A stretch of 64,000 nt of DNA from Apostichopus japonicus. Taxonomy: Eukaryota > Echinodermata > Holothuroidea > Aspidochirotida > Stichopodidae. The position numbers and the translations under genes were made by a program. Numbering within the stretch: the stretch's first letter is position 1; each line of letters opens with the position of its first letter. Below are positions 49,697-60,294 of the stretch, one piece after another. The notes under the pieces are model-generated. The model was not told where the DNA came from. It did not search any database and worked only from the letters and a program-made list of their open reading frames with translations. The stretch spans positions 2,755,984 through 2,819,983 of the forward strand of contig NC_092564.1 in the NCBI RefSeq assembly GCF_037975245.1. The letters run 5' to 3'.

Positions 49697-50174
49697 CAGG
49701 TGCCATACTGTACTTCTCTATGACTAGCCCATTCACAACGCCTTTGAAAGTTTGTCAAAATGTGAGCTACTTAATCACCAGAGGTAAACTTTGAAGTGTG
49801 GTGTAAACAACAACTAACATTTAGATCAGACAATTACTTGGTAAACATGTTGGTTTACAGTAGCCTTCTGTAACTAGGCTACATCATTTCAGTTTTTTGG
49901 AAATTTCAGGAACTAATATCAACTAGCCTATAGACAGGTGCCATACTGTACTTCTCTATGACTAGCCCATTCGCAACACCTTTGAAAGTTTGTCAAAATG
50001 TGAGCTACATAATCACCAGAGGTAAACGTTCAAGTGTGATGTAAACATCAACTAACATTTAGCCTAGATCAGACAATTACTTGGTAAACATGTTGGTTTA
50101 CAGTAGCCTTATGTAACTAGGCTACATCATTTCCGTTTTTTTGGAACTTTCAGGAACTAATATCAACTAGCCTA
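49697..50174. repeat. Two-copy tandem duplication, 238-bp unit
   Basis: CAGGTGCCATACTGTACTTC begins each copy (49697 and 49935), and the two remain nearly identical through CAGGAACTAATATCAACTAG. Few substitutions separate them, so the duplication is fairly recent. Confidence 0.92.
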
Positions 50175-51381
50175 CTGTAGGCCTAGATTGTTCTTTTGGT
50201 AAGGCTATATCCTTACAAAATGTGACTGAAAAACATTTGATGCTAAGCTAGTAATTAGGAACCCTGCTGAATCTGAACAGCACAACTTGCTGTAGTACTG
50301 TACAGTAGATAGGCTTAGGCAGTGGTTAGGCCTAGATCTAGTGTAAGTAGTATTGGCCTGTGAATCTTTATGGGTTAAGTCGGCAAAAAATCCTACTAAA
50401 AAGTACTAGGACATAAACGCCAACCGAGCGCTACAAAGTATGACCGATTATAAGTTATTAGATAACAGTTTAGTGTAACTCGTCTACATTCAGATAGATC
50501 GCATTGCTCACCAGACACCAAGGCTTCAAAAACTGGCAATGAATGATGAAAAGTTTAGCTATGAAGACATAGGATTGAGATGAGACTAAAGTGCAGACAG
50601 TCTACAGGCATAGGTTACCATCAATGATAGACTGTACTGTAACTTAGTTGTAATGTTAGGCCTAATCAGTCGAGTAACAGAACGTTGCCGTCGTGGACGC
50701 TTACTTCTTCAAGTCATCTGTCTCCTCCGTTCGTAGTAATTAAATAATCTCTCTGTAAGGATGATTCTTCCAGATATTCGCCACTAAAGTTTTCATTCGA
50801 CAAGTACAACCTAGGATGATCTTTTTTTCAGATTACAGCAGAAGTTATTAACATCAACGCTCGGTTTCTAAAGCGCGGAACTGAAATTAGTTAATGCTCC
50901 AATAACGTATAGTAGCGAGCTGATTGTTGTAACCTTGGTTGTACTTGTGTTTGGTATATTTACTACGTGAAGATGTGTGGAATTGAACACAACGTGCCAA
51001 ATTTCACAACTAATCTTTAGTTTAGAACTAGACTGCGAGTTTTGTTTACGTCAGGAAAAAGAATTATACCGAGCCTTGTAAATACCATAAATACTTGTAA
51101 TGTGTAAGTAGCAAACCTAACCCATGTCTACCAATATGTGATTCAAAAACGTTTACCCCGGTTAAGATGCTAATTTTATCAATTCTTTATTCAATATTCA
51201 CGTTAAAGTTGATAAATGAAGGCTAGATGGTCTTCCAAACGTAGCAGGTTGGGCGACCAACCTAGGCCTCCGTAGGACTGAAGTCGCCCGAAATGATGAA
51301 TCAAAATAATGGACTAGTCCAATGTTTACACATGTTTCACGTTAGAACTTTCTAGAGTAGCTTCTTCTTTACTCTTGCGAT

Positions 51382-51405
51382 ATAGAGACCCTATAGGGTC
51401 TCTAT
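51382..51405. repeat. Perfect 24-bp palindrome
   Basis: ATAGAGACCC, TATA, GGGTCTCTAT is fully self-complementary. TTGCGATA-like words flank it on both sides. Confidence 0.9.
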
Positions 51406-51537
51406 TGCGATAGTATGACCGTCGGTGTTTCACGTGTTTATTTTATATCATAATTTTCCCTTTGCTTCTTGTGTTGGCTAAATTTATTCCCTAAAACAAA
51501 AAAGCGCAACCGTCGCAAACGTTAGTTCCTCAGATTA

Positions 51538-52427
51538 ACTCTTACATCCATGACACTCCAGATTTCCTCAGGAAACTTGAATATATCAAGAACCAATTCC
51601 CTAGTACAGCCATCATCGGTACTTTCGACGTCACTTCTCTTTACACTAACATCCCTCATGCTGAAGGTATCGCAGCCACGTGTGCAGCCCTGTCTAAGAA
51701 GATCCACCCTTGTCCACCCATCTCTGACATCAAAGTTCTCATGCAACAGGTTCTCACCAAAAACAACTTCACGTTCATGGACAAGCATTACCTTCAAAGA
51801 CACGGAAATGCCATGGGTACCAGGATGGCTCCTTCCTTTGCTTGCCTGTTTATGTCTAGCCTCGAAGAACGCATGCTCAGTACAGCTCCCTGCCGTCCTT
51901 TTATCTGGTGGCGCAACATTGATGACATCTTTTTCGTTTGGACCAGTGATGAGAATAGCCTGCTCACCTTCATCAATCACATCAATTCTTTCCACAGCAC
52001 CATTAAATTCACCTCTGATAATTCTCACCAACAGGTTAACTTTCTCGATGTGACTGTTCGCAAGGAACACGGTTCTCTCTCTACAGACTTATACACCAAG
52101 CCCACAGACACACACCAGTATCTCCATACTTCAAGCTGCCATCCCCGTCACTGCAAGTCTGGAATTGCCTACAGTCAAGCACTTCGTCTTCGTCGCATTT
52201 GCTCTAACAATTCCTCTTTCATTCGCCACACAGATGCTTTGGGAAAACACCTTACTGCCAGGGGCCATAGTGCCAGAAGGGTGCGTGAAGCTAACCAGAG
52301 AGTCCGCTCCCTTTCAAGATCATCTACTTTGGCAGTAAAGAACAAAGAGGGACGAGATTGCGACAATAAGCTCTCCCTGGTTGTTACTTTCCACCCAAAT
52401 CTTCCTCCTCTTCAGCAAATCACCTAG
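51538..52427 (+). pseudogene. Penelope reverse transcriptase fragment
   Basis: An open frame of about 296 codons with the Penelope RT blocks in order: SYIHDTPDFL, then TFDVTSLYTNIPH (first catalytic Asp region), then GNAMGTRMAPSFACLFM, then WWRNIDDIFFVW, which holds the catalytic IDD where most elements have RYIDD, then VNFLDVTV and LYTKPTDTHQYLH. The N-terminal part is missing and the frame stops at TAG 52425. The continuation (AVPEKPIIAYRRPRNLRDLL) is in another frame from about 52430, so at least one frameshift lies there. Reverse transcriptase activity is not expected from this copy. Confidence 0.9.
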
Positions 52428-52712
52428 CTCTAACAACCACAAAATTCTCCTCCAATCAGATAGACTCCAACAAGCCGTCCCTGAAAAACCCATCATCGCC
52501 TACAGACGACCCCGCAACCTACGAGACCTTCTTGTACGAGCTGCTGTTCCACCTCTAACTTCTAAGCCTACATCCATTCAGCATGGTACTTTCAAATGTG
52601 ATCGTACTTCGAGATGCATCATCTGCATCATTGTTGAATCCAATTCCATCACCAGCCACAGCATGCAACTCACACACAAGACTAAGGGTCACATCACTTG
52701 CACACTACCACT

Positions 52713-52980
52713 AATGTCATATAACTGATCTCTTGTAGAGTTTGCGGCATCCAGTATGTTGGCGAAACCAAAACAACCCCCAAGAAGCGATTCTATGGTC
52801 ACAGATCCAAAGTCAACACCATGAAGACTAAGACCCCAGCTGGAGAACACTTTAACCATCCCAACCATACCATTAACGACATGTCCCTAAAGGGGATTGA
52901 ATCCTTAGGTACGAATCAGCAGAGAGAGGATGTGGATGCAACGTCTTCGCACCATTCAACCTCATGGGCTCTAAGGACAT
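52713..52980 (+). pseudogene. Penelope GIY-YIG endonuclease remnant
   Basis: The frame gives ISCRVCGIQYVGETKTTPKK, where GIQYVGET is the GIY-YIG core with its CxxC-like lead, followed by RFYGHRS, GEHFNHPNHTINDM and, after a frameshift, WMQRLRTIQPHGL. Matching fragments close Penelope proteins in fish and invertebrates. A TAA just before ISC and the later frameshift inactivate it. Confidence 0.85.
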
Positions 52981-53310
52981 GACAAACTTTTCTTCTGTCC
53001 CCCCTCCTTCTCCCCTTGCCCCCCCCCCCCAATCACTCCTCTTCTCATAGCTCTCTTCCACCCCTTTTTCTCCATACCTTTCTGTCTTTGTCCTTCTCCA
53101 GTGTATTCCCCACCCCCTTCCCTTTATCCTCTCTTTGTCCCTCCACTGTTTATCTCCTACCTCTCCTCTTCCCATGTTGGTTTCTTTCTGTCTTTCTTCT
53201 CTCCATCCCTTGTCTACTAATCCTCTTACATCTATCTCTTTGTGTTCACAATGCTCATTAACCTGTCTGTGTTCTGTGCGTGTTTTTGTGTTACTGTTAC
53301 TTGTCATTTA

Positions 53311-53350
53311 GCCTTTGACGAAGATCCTGCTAGGATCGAACCGTCAGGCC
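53311..53350 (+). ncRNA. Hammerhead-ribozyme-like hairpin at the Penelope 3' end
   Basis: TTGACGA, a 6-bp stem GATCCT/AGGATC, then GAA and CCGTC, has the layout of the minimal hammerhead core (CUGANGA, stem II, GAAA) known from Penelope-like elements. Two core positions deviate (T for the first C, and C for the A after GAA), so this copy is probably inactive. Confidence 0.45.
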
Positions 53351-53389
53351 AACTTACTTTCACGCATTCAAATTAATTCCTCAAATTAT

Positions 53390-53998
53390 GAAACCTTGCA
53401 AACGCAATGAAAGGGATGGTTGGACCAATATCATATTTAGTATGTCGTTGTGCATGTTATGTTCAAGAAGCCTATTGTTTTTGGTGGAGGTCAATGGTCA
53501 TTGGGAGTCACCAGGGCTCAAATTGTGGAAACCTTTTATATTCTACCATATCTCCCACCGACCAGTTTATTAGATAACATGTGCGTAACACCTCATAAGA
53601 ATAAGAGAGGCCATTGGCAATTGGAAATTAGCTTAAGGGCATCCATAAATAAGAAATCAGAAGCCTCGACCAAATCTCCATTGACTTAAGTGCGTCGGTA
53701 ATTGCATACGTCACTGCATACATGCCTGTGCACAAAAGGTGTGTTATAAACGGCAAGAACTGTTTGTACATACGTCTTTTTGAATCATCGGTATTATATC
53801 TTTGCTTCCGTTGTTGAAGTTTTCCCTCGTATTTCGCAATTGTCGAGATTCAGTGCAAAATGAAAACCTCAGGTTTGTATGTAGTAAAGTTGTGTAGTGA
53901 GATGTTTTCTAGGCAAACCAGACGCAACATCTTGGTGACCAGTGGGTAAAAATCGCCCGGCGCCTGCTTGTTTAATGTACGGAATGTATAGGTGTACC
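53390..53998. other. Non-coding stretch between Penelope and hAT elements
   Basis: Includes one copy of a dispersed repeat containing AGGTCAATGGTCA at 53488-53500 and related to the sequences near 55.8, 56.1 and 60.4-60.7 kb. No gene seen. Confidence 0.5.
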
Positions 53999-54370
53999 CA
54001 AGGGCGTAGGAACCGGGGGGCTGGGGGCGCCAGCCCCCCCCCCCCAGTGAAAAATGTGGAGGGGCGGAAGTATCATTCCGCCCCCCCCCCCCGCTTCGCA
54101 AGTCAGAAAACCCCTTTTTCATTTCCAAATGAGAAAAAAAATCTCATTTGGAGCACCAAATTGCATCTAAGGCCAGGTGAAAATACAAAATTAAGTTTAC
54201 AAAATGGAGTGGGTGTTGAAGTGTGCTATATTGCACCAAATTGCATCTGAGGCCACCTGGAAATGCAAAAAATTCCAAAGGGGAGGGGGACACCCCCTCC
54301 CCTTAGACCCCTCCCCCAAGCCGGCCATCAGTCTTCAGCCCCCACTCAAAAGTACCTTCCTGCGGCACTG
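53999..54370. mobile_element. hAT-type MITE, 372 bp
   Basis: The ends are CAAGGGCGTAGGAACC and GGCACTG preceded by CTTCCTGC (imperfect inverted repeats of the CAGxGGCGTAGGAAG type). They are flanked by the perfect 8-bp direct repeat GGTGTACC (53991-53998 and 54371-54378). The body shares GCACCAAATTGCATCTAAGG and GACCCCTCCCCCA with the element at 60755-61122. No transposase. Confidence 0.85.
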
Positions 54371-54378
54371 GGTGTACC

Positions 54379-57300
54379 ACATTGAGTAATAAAAGCCTGT
54401 TGTCTAAAGTTTGGTAGAGATCAATCAGTATGCTGAGTACAAGAACATTTTCCATCTCGGTCATCAGCTGCCAGTGTGAATAGTCATATCTCAATGCTTT
54501 TTGCTGTACTACTTAGTATGTAAGTTCATCCTGGCTAGTAGGCCTATACCCTACAGCCTAGTGTACGTGTCACATTCATATAGTATTATTCATTTAGCAT
54601 GCATCATCGAAACCACACTGTAGCTTTCTTGTTTTTTGTTTTTTATATTTATGTAGGACGCGAATCCGTAAAGTAACCAATATTTGAAAGATGCATTGTA
54701 CTCGGACAGTCAGGGTTCGAGGACTGGGAACGAGACCCACACAAGTCGCGGACAAATTTCAGGCTGCCTTTTGTATATTTATTTGCTTCCCTCTATTAAA
54801 TATAACGCGTCAATTGTTCACGTAAGCCATAATTCCCGTTTTCATCTGAAATTCGCAAATAAAACAAGTAGGTAATTCACGGATCCAAATCTCACCCAAA
54901 TGACCATTATCATGTGATCAGTCAGGAGGTACATCGATCATCATACACCCATCGAAATTTATTAAATTTAACACCCAGTATAAAAGTCGGTTTAACTAAC
55001 GGTATATGAGTAGATTGCACACTTTTCGCACGAATTGGGCTAAATTTGACCCTTGATTTCCAAAGAGGTCGTGACCTTGGATTCTTCACATTATTTATGC
55101 ACTGTCAACTTGCAGAGTCTAATTTCCTTCATGGGCTTGACTCTGTTTCGGTTATTTTGTCATGCTGGTACGAGGGTGATAGCCGAAAGGCTGTTTATTA
55201 TTAATATCATTAATCCTGCGATTTTGGTTAATACGTGTATGTATTAGGCCTACTGCTTTTCAGAATTATATACATACTAATCTTCTTGTTACTTCTTTCG
55301 ATTGTTTGTGATTCCTTAATTGCTGAAGGAAAATTAATTGATGCGATGGTTTTGGTGCGTTTGTTTTGCTATCTGACCGAGGACATGAACAAAAGAATTT
55401 CAGGTCCTCGGTTGTGATTGTTAAAGAATCACCACGTCCTCGGAAGAATTCTATTGTATGGGGTATTGTTAAGGTTAGGGTACGTGGATTTGAACAATGG
55501 AAAATACAATGCATGGGGTCCACGGTCTGAATGTAATACAAACATGTGTGTGCGTACGTGTGTGTGAGGTTCGCATTGTCTTGTAGACCCGATTCAAAAA
55601 GTGCGTGGCGGTGGTATAACTTTATACTTGCTAGGTAGACACATTTTAGTTTTAGTACCACAGATCATGTTGCTTTTGTTTAGGTCAAATGTCATTTGAG
55701 TTCACATGAGTTGAAAGCGTGAAGACTCTTCCCACGGCAGCTCCAAAAGTGCATCTTCTTTCATTAGTCGATCCACCTTGGTGAGTAGAAGAGCCATATG
55801 TTGTTTGGTAGAGGTCAAAGGTCATTTGGGGTCAAAAGCGGTATTACTGTGAAAACATTGTAAACATTATACACCCAACTGTAAAGCTGGCATGAAATTC
55901 ATTTGGTCCATTTGGTTTTTTGAAAGGGCAAATGCCAAGGTCAATAGAAGTCAAAGTCTGAAAATTCAACAAGAGCTTGAATAGACTCCATACGTATTTA
56001 GTCGGCCACTTTATTGAGACTTTGAACCACGGAAACCATGTTGAATCATGTTGAACCAGGGAGTTGTTCCATAACAACTCCCTGGTTGAACCATGTTACT
56101 TCCGTGCTTTGAACCCTAGCATTATTTGTAGAGGCCAAAGGTCACATGAGATCGATACAGGTGACAGTCTTTAATCTTATAAACACGTTAACTCCAAACT
56201 TAAAGTCAGTGAAGCTGGGATGAGGTTCATAAGCATGTTATATATGAATTATCCCTCAATGAACTGAAAATTCTATAATGCGGAATACTTCACTTATAAA
56301 GTACTATAATGAAGTATAAACGAAGTTAGATGTTATATTTTATTAAGGAATCGTACATAGCAAGTGATATGATGGAGTGGATTTATGTAGAAATGAATTA
56401 GACTATACGGATGAGACACTGCACTTGTGAAGTGCCAGGCTACGGATTAATTAATATTTCTTTCTTAAACCAACAGGGTGCACATCATGAAGACTTACAG
56501 AAAGTTTCACCAACTATCGACAATATATACTAGCTGTACTGAGAGGTCTAACACAATGGAACATGAAGGGAATGTTTTGTCGGTTAGTTTGCCCGAGAGA
56601 GCGGCGGGTGTGCTGCAGAGAAATCTACTTACTTATGGATCTGATTTTAATCTACCGAACTCTGTTTTATTTTCTCTGTGAAAACTTACATATCTGAGCA
56701 TTGGCTGTTTCTATTATATTTATATATTTTTATATTCAGAATCCTTATGTACTGCAAATACATTAACTTGGGCGATCAGAGGTTTAAAGAAATAAACATC
56801 ACCGAAACTAACACTAAATTTGTTAGTTTACCTCACTCTCTGCAACAGTATGTAGGTCAAATGAGGAAAACTGTTACGACAAAAAATTAAAAAACTCAAA
56901 TGTTTTTACCAAGTGAACAAATTACGGTACCCATCCGAGTTGCAAATGTTTTGTATCGCAACACGGTTTACTTGATTCGCCAAAACGACGTCGTCAAGAC
57001 AACACATTAATTTGAAGCCGTACTCATTTCTATCCGATGCGCATAATGTGAACTCAAAACAACCGAGATTAGTCGATGAATCAGTGGAGGGCAGTATTGA
57101 TATTAGTTTTGGATCGGGTGGTGTGACGGACAGAATCTACGAGCGAGTGCACCTTTAAGCGCAATAAGCATGTCTCACAATGGGGAAATGATACGAGAGA
57201 CGATGTGATGCTCATTGAGACTTGGTTACGCTCGCTTGAAACTTGCCTGGCACTAGTAAAGATTATTCGACTCTATATAACCTACTGAACATCTTTAAAG

Positions 57301-57822
57301 CCACAAGTGGATACAGTTATATACGTGACACAAAAGACAGGACTTTCTCATGGTGATCATTTTACATCAATAGCAAGGTCAAACAGTTATGAGCCAAAAA
57401 ATATATTCTGTAAAGCTTACAAGTAAAAATTTCCGCAAATCGGGTATTTCCCATATGAATTACCGTTTGTACAGCGTAGATTCCCAGAAACTGGTTATTA
57501 TGGTTTCGCTCGAAGGTATCACGGAAAGTTCACGGGGACAGTAAGTGTTTCTTTCAATTGGTAAACAACGGAATACAATGAAATATGTTGGTCTTAAGGG
57601 ACTGAGAGAGACTCAAGTAATAAACGAAAGGGGTGTGATACCACTTTCCTCCATATATATAAGGAATACAAGATGCTCTTTCCTTTGCATTTTTCAGCAA
57701 CGGCTCACGATATACCTTCAGGCACGTCCCAATGTTTTGTATCAGATGTCTTCAGTGTAACCTTGTGTAACCAGTGTAACATGGTATGTCGCCCATGTAC
57801 ACATATGTCTATCGTATTTCTG
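54379..57822. other. Intergenic DNA with dispersed repeats, no gene seen
   Basis: Contains two copies of an AGGTCA-bearing dispersed repeat (near 55790-55900 and 56125-56235) and a perfect hairpin at 56054-56087. An open frame around 56.5 kb follows a possible acceptor (CAACAG), but its peptide matches no family known to me. CpG is frequent, in contrast with the CDO1 region. Confidence 0.45.
56054..56087. repeat. Perfect 15-bp inverted repeat with 4-nt loop
   Basis: AACCAGGGAGTTGTT is followed by CCAT and then by its exact complement AACAACTCCCTGGTT. The left flank (CATGTTG) and right flank (GAACCATG) keep partial symmetry. It interrupts a TTGAACCATGTT-like context. Confidence 0.95.
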
Positions 57823-57945
57823 ATTAATTGTATTGAAATGTATTGTAATGTATTGTATTGTAATGTATTGCATTGTATTGTAATTGTATTGTATTGTATA
57901 TTGTGTTGTATTGTATTGTAAACTTCTGTATTGTAAACTTCTGTA
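57823..57945. repeat. TTGTA pentanucleotide microsatellite
   Basis: Imperfect repeats of TTGTA/TGTAT with single-base changes, ending with two copies of TGTAAACTTC. Confidence 0.9.
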
Positions 57946-57959
57946 TGAGTAGGCCTACA

Positions 57960-58500
57960 ATTTTAGTGGGTCATTTGGGGTTGCTATCTGGGGCCTCGTA
58001 CTGGAAGAAGTTGCTGTTATAGTGATTCTCAGTTAGTATATAGTTCTATCCTTGTCTCTCTTCGGATGAATAAACCATTTTCGGGCCCTTTTGCTGTCTG
58101 AGGCCTCGTATCGGCGAAATTTGTTGTCATAGGTATTTTTGTCAATCCTATTGTGTAATAGTTCCAACGCAGAAAGAATCATTCTTGTCTCTTTTCGCTT
58201 TGATAACACCATATTTTGGTTGGTCCTTTTGGGGCTGCTGTGTGCGGCCCCGTACCGGACAGTTGCTGTCGTCATTGTCTTAGTGTTCTACTATATACAT
58301 GACTAATGATATTCAGTTAAATCTATTCTTGTTTCTCTTCGGATGAATAATATGTTTGGTGCCCTGGGGCCTTTTGGGGCTGCTGTCTTCTTTCGAGAGG
58401 AAATTGGACAAATCCTCTTTACGGAATCAATTCAAGTTTTCTCTTCTTTTTATCTTTTGAATGTAACACACCATTGTTTGGTGGACATGTTAATTGAGAC
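57960..58500. repeat. Degenerate tandem repeat, about 130-bp unit, about four copies
   Basis: Recurring words are CTTGTCTCTCTTCGGATGAA, GGTCCTTTTGGGGCTGCTGT and GGCCCCGTACCGG, in the same order each time. Copies are well diverged, and the last is partial. Confidence 0.75.
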
Positions 58501-59243
58501 TATATGCTAAGATGGAGGGACGCGTGTTCTCGTTACGTCTAAATGGCTATTTTTGTGATTATTATGTTTAAAGCTGAACTCAGAGTTTGTAGGCTATAAG
58601 AATCACTGATAAAGCAGCTATTGTGATTGATTTTTATATTAAAATTTCAGAACATATATTCTTCATAAATTATATCAATTATACAGAAATCTTACGTGCA
58701 TGTTCCTGGAATAAAAGAAATCCAGCACAGGACCCTGCCTCTATTTTATTATCATTTTTCCGTTTCGTGTAGGGTCTATAATAAAGTATCGATTGTTAAT
58801 TGGGACGCATACCTGTGTCATATACACTTTCAATCTCCAGACAGCGAGATATTTCACCATTCAAACCTCCGCACATGCGCAAACTGAGTGACATACTAAG
58901 AGAGAAGTCCGCTTGCCGTCACGCATAAGTATTTATACAAACCGTGATATTACCAGGAGTAAGGAAGTATAGTGTGTGGACGAACATCTCTAAGTCATTG
59001 GTGTAAGTTTGACGATGTGTATAGTTATTATGATGTCAAAGCCTTCAATAAACTCTCACTGGCGTCGAGTTCACATAGTCACATGTGATACATACTTCTA
59101 TTTGTAAACACTTCCAACTGTTTATTATTTCGAGAGTGTTGCCATAGCAATTGACCCAAGTTTGGAAATGCCCCCACCCACCCCACCTCATTTGGTCTGT
59201 GCAGCTTCCATACACATATACAATATGTGATATGGCGCTATGC
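58501..59243. other. Non-coding stretch, no gene seen
   Basis: No exon or repeat beyond short AT-rich words could be supported here. Confidence 0.4.
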
Positions 59244-59670
59244 ATATGGCAAGCCATGTGGGACAAACACTGCATAATATATCCCCGTATTAATTGGAAT
59301 ATATACGCGTATATATTATTAGCCAATCATATGGCTTAAATATATCCGCGTATTAATTCGAATATATACACGTATTAATTCGAATATATACACGTATTAA
59401 TTCGAATATATACACGTATTAAATAAAATACATATGGGGATTAAATCCAATATATGCACGGATTAATTAGAATATACACGAAAAAACATTTCCGCTCTTG
59501 CTGTGTACATATACCAACGATAAATGTTTTGGCGGGCTCGCGAGATCACTTCAAAAAGCGAAACTTTACACATGTAGGCTACAACACATATATTCGAATT
59601 AATACGCGTATATATTCTAATTAATACGCGGATATATTATGCAGTGTTTGTCCCACATGGCTTGCCATAT
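59244..59670. mobile_element. Foldback element with long inverted arms and internal 22-bp repeats
   Basis: The left arm starts ATATGGCAAGCCATGTGGGA and the right arm ends with its complement. The first 41 nt are identical and similarity extends to about 75 nt. Between the arms CGTATTAATTCGAATATATA plus CA recurs in tandem. The target duplication is ambiguous because the ATGC flanks also extend the palindrome. Confidence 0.8.
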
Positions 59671-60294
59671 ATGCAGGCCTGTGTTTGTATTATAGCGATA
59701 CTCCTTGGAACGTTATGAACTGTGACTTTAGAGGGCGTCTGAACTATCCGACGATGGACTGTCATTTACGTTCAAACGTAGGTCAAGCACTCTGCGTTGT
59801 TATGCATACCATCTTAACCAACAATGTAACTGTCTCGTCTTCAACCAGAACACCGCAGCTCGCACTTTAACTTTGTCGAAAAAGTCTAATATTAAACCAT
59901 AATATTACAGCAATCCTGTAAAGAACTGCATGCATTGGCTTCCGCTGTTACACGATTGCTTCCAAGCTAATGCTGATTGTCTATATACAAGTCTCTTCAC
60001 AATGTGGTACATCTCTGATGTGCTTTCAAGAATACATTCCGAACCGTAATCTTGTTTCAAATGATCAGTTACTTCTCAGGGGATCAACATCCAACCATTC
60101 TCTGGGGAGGAGGGGGGGTGGGTAGTTCTTTTCAGTTTACTGCACCGCGATTGTGGAACATGTTAACACGACTAAGAGTGTCTCACCTTATGCGACAAGC
60201 TTTTAGCATTGAGAGCCTTTTTCTAGGTGGATACTTGCACTGTGCATTATAATTCCGTGTTATTATTCTTTATTGTGAGGCGACTACACTTTAG
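59671..60294. other. Non-coding stretch, no gene seen
   Basis: Short open frames only, none with a family signature. A G-rich stretch lies near 60108-60122. Confidence 0.4.

Larger units (their letters stand above)
45847..50900. other. Upstream part of the CDO1 region (probable leader introns)
   Basis: No protein-coding exon seen. The stretch holds a 1.33-kb DNA transposon, an intact MITE and a two-copy 238-bp duplication. The TACTGTA-dense, CpG-poor composition of CDO1 continues to about 50.65 kb and then stops. This suggests the transcription unit reaches that far, which is inference from composition. Confidence 0.45.
51538..53373 (+). mobile_element. Penelope-like element, 5'-truncated and decayed
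   Basis: Order: partial reverse transcriptase, linker, GIY-YIG endonuclease, C-rich 3' UTR, terminal hairpin. The flanks TTAGTTCCTCAGATTA (51522-51537) and TTAATTCCTCAAATTA (53374-53389) agree at 14 of 16 positions, differ only by two G/A transitions, and probably are the target duplication. The coding region begins directly after the left copy, as expected for 5' truncation during target-primed insertion. Several stops and frameshifts show the copy is inactive. Confidence 0.85.

Noticed and set aside
51522-52070. Antisense open frame of 182 codons across the Penelope RT
   Set aside because: It is the shadow of the RT frame on the other strand. The sense frame has all the RT motifs.
56478-56681. 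Possible exon after a CAACAG acceptor
   Set aside because: The peptide (LPERAAGVLQRNLLTYGSD region) looks protein-like but matches nothing I know, and no partner exons were found.
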